A program made the position numbers and the translations under genes. From assembly GCF_030812315.1 (NCBI RefSeq), contig NZ_JAUSSM010000007.1, positions 124,001 to 188,000 of the forward strand: a DNA stretch of 64,000 bases. The letters run 5' to 3'. Below, one piece after another: positions 57,919 through 64,000 of this stretch (position 1 is its first letter; each line of letters opens with the position of its first letter). The notes beneath the pieces are model-generated. The model worked only from the letters and a program-made list of their open reading frames with translations. It ran no database searches and was not told the origin of the DNA. The stretch comes from Arthrobacter oryzae (lineage in GTDB: Bacteria; Actinomycetota; Actinomycetes; Actinomycetales; Micrococcaceae).

Positions 57919-59652
57919 ATGCTCTGGAAACTGCTCGTTGAATACCTGCGGCCGCAGCGGCGGCTGCTGCTCGCCGTCGTGATTTTCCAGCTGGCGCAGT
58001 CCATCGCCTCCCTGTACCTGCCCACCCTGAATGCGGACATCATCGATGAGGGCGTGGCCAAGGGGGACACCGGCGTCATCCTCAGCCTGGGCGGCCTGAT
58101 GTTGGGAATCACGCTGCTGCAGATCGCCTGCGCCGTGATCGCCGTGTACTTCGGGGCCAAGGCCGCGATGAGTGTGGGCCGGGACCTGCGCGGCGCCATC
58201 TTCTCCCGCGTCGGGGAGTTCTCCGAGCAGGAAGTCACGAAGTTCGGCGCGCCCAGCCTGATTACCCGGTCCACCAACGATGTGCAGCAGGTGCAGCAGC
58301 TGGTGCTGATGTCGGCCACCATGATGGTGGCCGCGCCCATGCTGAGCATCGGCGGCGTGATCATGGCCGTCCGGCAGGACGTGCAGCTGTCCTGGCTGAT
58401 CGCCGTCGCCGTGCCCGCCCTGCTGATCGGCGTGGGGCTCATCATCATCCGGATGGTGCCGCTGTTCCGGAAAATGCAGAAGCGGATCGACACCGTGAAC
58501 CGGGTGCTCCGCGAGCAGCTCACCGGCATCCGTGTGGTGCGCGCCTTCGTCCGCGAAGACATCGAAACGGCCCGGTTCGCCCGCGCCAACGAGGACGTCA
58601 CGGACACCGCACTGCGGGCCGGCCGGCTGATGGCGCTCGCGTTCCCGGTGGTGATGCTGGTGCTGAACGTCTCCAGCGTGGCAGTGATCTGGTTCGGCTC
58701 GTTCCGGATCCAGGACGGCTCCATGCAGGTGGGCACGCTCATCGCGTTCCTCAGCTACCTGATGCAGATCCTGATGTCCGTCATGATGGCCACGTTCATG
58801 GCCGTGATGATCCCGCGGGCCGCCGTCTCGGCCGACCGGATCGGCGAGGTGCTGCGCACCGAGTCCAGTGTCCGGCCGCCGGCCAGCCCGGTGAGCAGCG
58901 CGGTCCGACGCGGCGAACTGGAAATGCTCGACGCCGGGTTCGCCTACCCGGGTGCCGACCAGCCCGTCCTCTCCGGGATCAGCTTCACGGCCAGGGCGGG
59001 GGAGACGACGGCGATCATCGGCAGCACCGGCGCGGGCAAGACCACCCTGGTGAACCTCATGCCGCGGCTGTTCGACGCCACCACCGGCTCCGTGCGGATC
59101 GACGGCGTGGACGTGCGCGAGCTGCACCCGGACCTGCTCTGGGGCCACATCGGGCTGGTGCCGCAGCGGCCCTACCTGTTCAGCGGGACCGTCCGCAGCA
59201 ACCTGCTCTACGGCAAGCCGGACGCCACCGAGGAGGAGCTCTGGGACGCCCTGGGCATCGCGCAGGCGCGCGACTTCGTGGAGGACATGGAGGGCGGGCT
59301 GGATGCGCCCATTTCCCAGGGCGGCATCAACGTCTCCGGCGGGCAGCGGCAGCGGCTGGCCATCGCCCGGGCCCTCGTGAAACGTCCCGAGCTGTACATC
59401 TTTGACGACTCGTTCTCCTCGCTGGACACCGGCACCGATGCCCGGCTGCGCCAAGCCCTCAAGCGCAGCACCGCCGGCGCCACGCTGGTGATCATCGCCC
59501 AGCGGGTCTCCAGCATCGCGGACGCGGACCAGATATTAGTGCTCGACGACGGCAGGATCGTGGGGCGCGGAACGCACGCCGAGCTGCTGGAGACATCGGA
59601 GACATACCGGGAGATCGTGTCGTCCCAGCTGGCAGCGGAGGAGACGGTATGA
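57919..59652 (+). CDS. Heterodimeric ABC exporter, subunit 1 (degenerate Walker B)
   Basis: 577 residues: six-helix ABC membrane domain (1-300) and nucleotide-binding domain (about 335-575). Walker A is [17 protein letters not shown], the signature [16 protein letters not shown] is canonical, but Walker B reads [12 protein letters not shown], with Asp in place of the catalytic Glu. This asymmetry is typical of heterodimeric multidrug-type exporters such as BmrCD and TM287/288. GAGGTGGAG lies before the ATG. Subunit 2 follows with an ATGA overlap. Confidence 0.92.
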   Translation: MLWKLLVEYLRPQRRLLLAVVIFQLAQSIASLYLPTLNADIIDEGVAKGDTGVILSLGGLMLGITLLQIACAVIAVYFGAKAAMSVGRDLRGAIFSRVGEFSEQEVTKFGAPSLITRSTNDVQQVQQLVLMSATMMVAAPMLSIGGVIMAVRQDVQLSWLIAVAVPALLIGVGLIIIRMVPLFRKMQKRIDTVNRVLREQLTGIRVVRAFVREDIETARFARANEDVTDTALRAGRLMALAFPVVMLVLNVSSVAVIWFGSFRIQDGSMQVGTLIAFLSYLMQILMSVMMATFMAVMIPRAAVSADRIGEVLRTESSVRPPASPVSSAVRRGELEMLDAGFAYPGADQPVLSGISFTARAGETTAIIGSTGAGKTTLVNLMPRLFDATTGSVRIDGVDVRELHPDLLWGHIGLVPQRPYLFSGTVRSNLLYGKPDATEEELWDALGIAQARDFVEDMEGGLDAPISQGGINVSGGQRQRLAIARALVKRPELYIFDDSFSSLDTGTDARLRQALKRSTAGATLVIIAQRVSSIADADQILVLDDGRIVGRGTHAELLETSETYREIVSSQLAAEETV

Positions 59653-61694
59653 GCACCCGCAACCGGCCGGCGCCGGGCGCTGCTTCTTCCAACGCTGCTG
59701 CCCCCGGCGGAACCGCACCCGGCTCGAAAACCGGGACTGCCGACGTCGTACGCATTCCCCGCCCGGGGCGTGGACCTGGCCAGGGCGGACCGTTCGGCGG
59801 GATGAACATCCCGGCGGAGAAGGCGATGAACTTCGGGCCGTCGGCGAAACGGCTGCTGGGCACGCTGCGGCCGGAGCGGGCGTGGCTGCTGCTGGTGCTG
59901 GTCATGGGCATCGCCAGCGTGGCGCTCTCGGTGATCGGGCCGCGGCTGCTGGGGGAAGGCACCAACCTGATTTTCGCTGGCGTGGTATCACGGGAGCTGC
60001 CCGCCGGGTCGAGCAAGGCGGACGTGATTGCGCAGCTGCGGGCGTCAGGGCAGAACCAGCAGGCGGACATGCTGACCCCCATGGCGCTGACGCCGGGCGA
60101 GGGGATCGACTTCACGGCGCTGTCCGGCGTGCTGCTGTGGGCGCTGGTGCTGTACGTGCTGGCGTCGGCGTTTATGTGGGTGCAGGCGTATGTGCTGAAC
60201 GGGGTGGTGCAGCGGACGGTGTTCGGGCTGCGCGAGGACATCGAGGCGAAGATCAACCGGCTGCCGCTGCGGTACTTCGATTCCATCCAGCGCGGTGAGC
60301 TGCTGAGCCGGGTGACGAACGACGTCGACAACATCTCCCAGAGCCTGCAGCAGTCCATCAGCCAGGCTGTCACGTCGGTGCTGACAGTGGTGGGCGTGCT
60401 GGTGATGATGGTGATCCTCTCGCCCACGCTGGCGCTGATCGCGCTGGTGACCGTGCCGCTGACGCTGGGCATCACGGCGCTGATCGCCAAGCGCTCGCAG
60501 AAGCTGTTCGTGGCGCAGTGGAAGCACACGGGGGAGCTGAACGGGCAGATCGAGGAGACGTACACCGGGCATGCGCTGGTGAAGGTGTTCGGCCGGCAGC
60601 GCGAGGTGGAGGAGCGGTTCCGGCAGAAGAACGTGGAATTGTATGACGCGAGCTTCGGCGCACAGTTCATTTCCGGGCTGATCATGCCGGCCATGACGTT
60701 CATCGGGAACCTGGTGTACGTGGGGATCGCGGTGGTGGGCGGCCTGCAGGTGGCGACGGGGGCCATGCAGCTGGGCGACGTGCAGGCGTTCATCCAGTAC
60801 TCGCGGCAGTTCACCATGCCGCTGGCGCAGCTGGGGTCGATGGCCAACCTGCTGCAGTCCGGGGTGGCGTCGGCGGAGCGGGTGTTCTCGTTGTTGGATG
60901 AGGACGAGCAGTCGCCGGATCCTTCCCCTGGCTCTTCGCCGGACGGCGGGCGGGGGCGGCTGGTGTTCGAGAACGTCTCGTTCTCCTACTCGCCGGACAA
61001 GCCGCTGATCTCGGACCTGAGCCTGGTGGCGGAGCCGGGTCAGACGGTGGCGATCGTCGGGCCGACGGGGGCCGGCAAGACGACGCTGGTGAACCTGATG
61101 ATGCGCTTCTACGAGATTGATGCGGGCCGGATAACGCTCGACGGCGTGGACGTCACCGCCATGACGCGGTACGAGCTGCGCTCGCGGCTGGGCATGGTGC
61201 TGCAGGATACGTGGCTGTTCGGCGGCTCGATCCGGGACAACATCGCGTATGGCCGGCCGTCGGCTTCTGAGGACGAGATCCTGGAGGCGGCGCGGGCGAC
61301 GTACGTGGACCGGTTCGTGCACTCACTGCCGGAGGGCTACGACACCGTGCTCGAGGACGAGGGCTCCAACGTGTCCGCCGGCGAGAAGCAGCTGCTGACG
61401 ATCGCCCGGGCGTTCCTGGCACGGCCGTCGGTGTTGATTCTGGATGAGGCGACTTCTTCCGTGGATACCCGCACCGAGGTGCTGGTGCAGAAGGCGATGA
61501 GTGCCCTGCGGAGTGACCGTACTTCCTTTGTCATTGCGCACCGCTTATCCACCATCCGTGACGCCGACCTAATCCTGGTGATGGAGGCAGGGCAGATCGT
61601 GGAGCAGGGGACGCACGCTTCCTTGTTGGAGGCGGGTGGGGCTTATGCGCGTCTGTACGAGGCCCAGTTCGCGGCTCCGGTGGCGGAGGTCTAA
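59649..61694 (+). CDS. Heterodimeric ABC exporter, subunit 2 (catalytic Walker B)
   Basis: 681 residues, longer than subunit 1 through a 60-residue Pro/Gly/Ala N-terminal extension and an insertion of about 50 residues between the first two helices (residues 110-150). Walker A is [17 protein letters not shown], Walker [18 protein letters not shown] with the catalytic Glu, and the signature is altered to [16 protein letters not shown]. Together with subunit 1 this gives one working and one degenerate ATP site. Substrate is unknown; drug or lipid export is likely. Confidence 0.92.
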   Translation: MSTRNRPAPGAASSNAAAPGGTAPGSKTGTADVVRIPRPGRGPGQGGPFGGMNIPAEKAMNFGPSAKRLLGTLRPERAWLLLVLVMGIASVALSVIGPRLLGEGTNLIFAGVVSRELPAGSSKADVIAQLRASGQNQQADMLTPMALTPGEGIDFTALSGVLLWALVLYVLASAFMWVQAYVLNGVVQRTVFGLREDIEAKINRLPLRYFDSIQRGELLSRVTNDVDNISQSLQQSISQAVTSVLTVVGVLVMMVILSPTLALIALVTVPLTLGITALIAKRSQKLFVAQWKHTGELNGQIEETYTGHALVKVFGRQREVEERFRQKNVELYDASFGAQFISGLIMPAMTFIGNLVYVGIAVVGGLQVATGAMQLGDVQAFIQYSRQFTMPLAQLGSMANLLQSGVASAERVFSLLDEDEQSPDPSPGSSPDGGRGRLVFENVSFSYSPDKPLISDLSLVAEPGQTVAIVGPTGAGKTTLVNLMMRFYEIDAGRITLDGVDVTAMTRYELRSRLGMVLQDTWLFGGSIRDNIAYGRPSASEDEILEAARATYVDRFVHSLPEGYDTVLEDEGSNVSAGEKQLLTIARAFLARPSVLILDEATSSVDTRTEVLVQKAMSALRSDRTSFVIAHRLSTIRDADLILVMEAGQIVEQGTHASLLEAGGAYARLYEAQFAAPVAEV

Positions 61695-62243
61695 GGCAAC
61701 GTCAATTCCCGAGTCATACATTTCAGGCGTTCCCCCGCGGTGTTTCACCTCAGTGGCTACTGACGAGACACGGGGAAGCACTTTTCTGGACTAAGAGTCC
61801 ATGATCAGTAACCAGCCGAACCATAACGATTAGACCGGCTATGAAGTCACTTAGAACAAGGGTTCTCGGCTGCACCGCATGCTAACTGTCATTCCCGCAG
61901 TGCGAATCACTAATGTTGGGGCGGGCGCGGGCGATTCGAGCTCGCGACAGGGAAACTCACCTATCGACGTCACGAGCTGAGTTCCCCTGTTGTGATCGGC
62001 CCGTCTCAAGCGAGCGCTATGCGCATATTTCCAGCGAACAGGAGTCGTGGCGTCGACGCTCGCCCCGACACGACCGAGGTTCACAGACTGTTTCGTCGAC
62101 GAGGAGATCTAATCCTACCCTCCGAGTTGCCGCAAGCATCGTACGATTCGTAGGGCCAACTACACCGACCGTAGACTCTTGCCTCGCCCCTTGAGATCCG
62201 ACGACGACATTCCGCCCCTGCGGCGTACTCGAAAAGGAAAAGC
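61695..62243. other. 549-base intergenic region without supported gene
   Basis: GC content drops visibly from here on. Short frames exist on both strands but none has a good start site or a convincing composition, and I find no tRNA, attachment site or clear terminator directly behind the ABC exporter. Confidence 0.6.
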
Positions 62244-63035
62244 ATGACAGGTCGCCCCTCAGAGTTGCCGTTAGCGTCCAACAAAAAGGCATTGTGGCTT
62301 CAACGAGCTTTGCTCCGGCCGGTTTGGACCATCGTCGTACTCGGGGTGATTGCCCTGACGATCGAGGTGTGCCAGCAGTGGCCGGAATTTTTCTTCCCCG
62401 GTCATGCAATCGGCGAGGTCGTACGCAATCTGGCCTACGCGCTGATCGGCGCCGTTTTGTTCAACTGGATACTCATCGAGATTCCGGCGCAGCGCCGCAG
62501 GCGTCTCGCTTATGTACGGCACCGACTGGCTCTCCAGTTTCTCGTCCAAAGTGGGCCTCTTATGCTCGCCTGGTATCGCGGTGCCGCTCAGTTACTGGGG
62601 GCGACAGAACGCAGCCTGGATGCATGGGACCGGTCGAGTATAGAGAAATATGTCCGCTCAATTTATGAGAAAACCCCGACTGTTGCCCAGGAGAGACGTC
62701 AACTACTCGGCGTAGCTATTAGCGGTATTCAATTGTCCCTGGATGGCTTAGAGGCAGCTGCTGACTTTTTCGATCCCGACGTGGCGGTAGCATTATCGAT
62801 CTTTCCAGCGGCGAAAGGAATACACCAGCTGCAACCGCCGGCGGCTGGCGACCCGGAACCATGGAAGCGAGATGTTCATATTGCTTGGGAACTTCTAGAA
62901 GGAAGCAGGAGACTCTACGATGCATTGCTTTCATCTGTGCCGGACCTTGAACTTAATGTTGAAGACGGAAACGTCATTTTTTCGGACAAATCAACTTGGC
63001 ATGTGAGCTTGAACGAACTGGTCCGCGAAGCTTAG
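62244..63035 (+). CDS. Membrane-anchored protein, unknown function
   Basis: 263 residues. Two hydrophobic helices at about 28-45 (VWTIVVLGVIALTIEV) and 60-80 (VVRNLAYALIGAVLFNWILI) are followed by a long, mostly helical cytoplasmic part of 180 residues with an Arg-rich start (PAQRRRRLAYVRHRL). I do not recognise a family. AAAAGGAAAAGC precedes the ATG. Base composition is less GC-rich than in the rest of the window, which suggests acquired DNA. Confidence 0.7.
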   Translation: MTGRPSELPLASNKKALWLQRALLRPVWTIVVLGVIALTIEVCQQWPEFFFPGHAIGEVVRNLAYALIGAVLFNWILIEIPAQRRRRLAYVRHRLALQFLVQSGPLMLAWYRGAAQLLGATERSLDAWDRSSIEKYVRSIYEKTPTVAQERRQLLGVAISGIQLSLDGLEAAADFFDPDVAVALSIFPAAKGIHQLQPPAAGDPEPWKRDVHIAWELLEGSRRLYDALLSSVPDLELNVEDGNVIFSDKSTWHVSLNELVREA

Positions 63036-63054
63036 CCGGTGTCACGACGACGCC

Positions 63055-63106
63055 AGACAGAAGGGCTGGACGTAGAAGTGCACTTCGACGTCCAGCCCTT
63101 CTGTCT
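63055..63106. terminator. Strong bidirectional terminator hairpin
   Basis: Two 19-base arms (63055-63073 and 63088-63106; core AGAAGGGCTGGACGT) pair perfectly around a 14-base loop that itself contains GAAGTGCACTTC. It lies between two convergent genes. Confidence 0.85.
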
Positions 63107-63131
63107 AAACGTGAGCTTCAGACCTCCGAGG

Positions 63132-63464
63132 TTACGATGCGCCTGTTGCTCCCGTTTCCGCCACTACGGCCATTACGGCGGCCCCGGCAAGCACCACGCA
63201 GCCAAGGGCCGTGAAGACAGTCCCAGCTGTGAAAAGTTGGTGTTGCAACTTTTGCTTGTTCTTCACGCCTTCGATGGCGCAGATCAGGAGTGCGATTGCC
63301 CCGAGACCGGCAAGCAAGGCTCCAACTGCGGTTGCAGCTGTGACGCCGGCCTGTATTATCCAGTAGCCGTCCACTAAGAGAATTACGAGCGCCACCGCTG
63401 CTAGCCAACCTGCCAAGACTCTCCGGTCCCATTTTGAAGCATTGTTTTTAGGTCTGGTACTCAT
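63132..63464 (-). CDS. Small membrane protein, three predicted helices
   Basis: 110 residues with hydrophobic segments at about 17-37 (VLAGWLAAVALVILLVDGYW), 40-62 and 78-103. No family recognised. A charged loop (EGVKNKQKLQHQ) lies between helices two and three. Confidence 0.65.
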   Translation of the reverse strand: MSTRPKNNASKWDRRVLAGWLAAVALVILLVDGYWIIQAGVTAATAVGALLAGLGAIALLICAIEGVKNKQKLQHQLFTAGTVFTALGCVVLAGAAVMAVVAETGATGAS

Positions 63465-63570
63465 GTCTCCCCAATGACGTTCGGACGCCCACCTAGTCGG
63501 TGAACCACCAAAAGAGTAGCGGGGTTTAGCATCGCCGTCTCAATGCCTCGGAAAAACCGATACTAAAAGG

Positions 63571-63997
63571 CTACCGGCGGTGTCCAGGAACGACTTCAGC
63601 CGGACGAAGGAAGCTCATATTGTGTTCGATTAGTCGGCAGTGGTGAGGGCAAAACATCGGGCGAGTCGGGTTGAACGCGTGGATTATGGGTCTAGCGTTC
63701 TTCTGACTCCGGCCCGAGTACCCTAGCTCGGAGGCCTCGCGAAAGAAGGTTCCGCTCACTGCGTTGCGGTCGGCTTGGTTGCCTGTGGGATGCACCAGAG
63801 GACGCCCCGCGAAGCAAGTAAACACAAACGGTGTTCCATTTCATGTGGATCATAACCTTTCCAAGCCGATCCGAATGCGAGGTTTCGAAGCGTTCGTGGA
63901 GAGCCGCCGTTACGGCGTTGACGAACTCAGGTTCCGAGTCGAAATTCATGAGAACGACCGACGCTGGCTTGAGTCGCGTCTTGGGGTTCGGCAACAA
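63571..63997 (-). pseudogene. Frameshifted gene, unknown function, near window edge
   Basis: Two minus-strand frames join into one plausible protein. The upstream frame (63997 to about 63840) ends SDRLGKVMIHMK and the downstream frame (to 63571) continues NGTPFVFTCFAGRPLVHPTG, a sensible continuation that needs a one-base shift at ATGAAATGG. The downstream part contains GYSGRSQKNAR and FCPHHCRLIEHN, a Cys/His pattern that may bind metal. An in-frame TAA at the window edge limits the start to 63997 (TTG) or 63949 (ATG). Either a real frameshift or a sequencing error at AAA. Confidence 0.45.
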
Positions 63998-64000
63998 TTA

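Noticed and set aside
57763..59454. Minus-strand frame of 563 codons opposite ABC subunit 1
   Set aside because: Shadow frame dominated by His, Asp, Gly and Gln; the plus strand has all ABC motifs.
61695..62243. tRNA gene or integration site at the composition change
   Set aside because: No cloverleaf arms, no GTTCRA-type T-loop in a proper setting and no direct repeats found by eye.
62081..62284. Duplicated GNSEGR-coding segment in a minus-strand frame
   Set aside because: The similarity is limited to GAGTTGCCG plus a few bases and the frame has no start site; most likely chance.

Overview
The window is high-GC DNA with dense GTGA/ATGA gene overlaps and purine-rich ribosome binding sites. 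Gene content (soxBDAG with glyA and purU, hxlBA, PucR plus NCS1 permease, glyoxylate carboligase operon) points to a soil actinobacterium of the Micrococcaceae, most likely Arthrobacter, Pseudarthrobacter or a close relative. The genus is an inference from layout; no 16S gene is present. I see no rRNA, tRNA, CRISPR array, prophage or insertion sequence.

Layout. 1-6.5 kb: the end of a sigma factor, a DUF1508 protein, an IclR regulator joined to a gene remnant, an acetyltransferase, a LuxR-type regulator facing hxlB-hxlA (formaldehyde fixation by the ribulose monophosphate route), two very small overlapping ORFs and a secreted repeat protein. 6.8-16.6 kb: a GntR regulator facing glyA-soxB-soxD-soxA-soxG-sdaA-purU, which turns sarcosine into glycine, serine and finally pyruvate while managing the folate one-carbon units. 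16.8-21.1 kb: a PucR regulator facing an NCS1 permease and a deacetylase-fold hydrolase. 21.2-29 kb: bcp, then the minus-strand operon hyi-glxR-gcl-glxK-allB-winged-helix regulator for allantoin and glyoxylate use, and a csbD gene. 29.4-35.3 kb: surface, secreted and small proteins, dctA, azoR and its HxlR regulator. 35.4-40.1 kb: a family PL26-like rhamnogalacturonan lyase, a VOC protein and a DUF4241/DUF416 pair. 40.3-51.5 kb: a 2-hydroxyacid dehydrogenase, then a seven-gene minus-strand unit (IclR, betaine-family ABC importer, urocanase, lyase) facing an M20 amidohydrolase and hutF. 51.5-61.7 kb: single enzymes, azlCD with its regulator, and a heterodimeric ABC exporter. 61.7-64 kb: a region of visibly lower GC with poorly recognised membrane proteins and a frameshifted gene.

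The most interesting locus is 41.2-51.5 kb. Its HutH-like lyase keeps most of the histidine ammonia-lyase active-site pattern but lacks the Ala-Ser-Gly triplet that forms the MIO electrophile. Together with a betaine-type importer and urocanase in the same operon, this suggests elimination of trimethylamine from a histidine betaine (hercynine or ergothioneine) rather than of ammonia from histidine. A nearly identical 27-bp element stands in inverted orientation before both divergent units, which ties them into one regulon. Trimethylamine demethylation would give formaldehyde and methylated amines, for which the sarcosine oxidase and hxlBA loci in the same window are suited; that link is inference.

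The second notable signal is a repeat built on the 12-mer ACGCTCTCTCAC. It occurs as three compact arrays, each between convergent genes and each centred on a hairpin; two of these hairpins are followed by a T run as in an intrinsic terminator.
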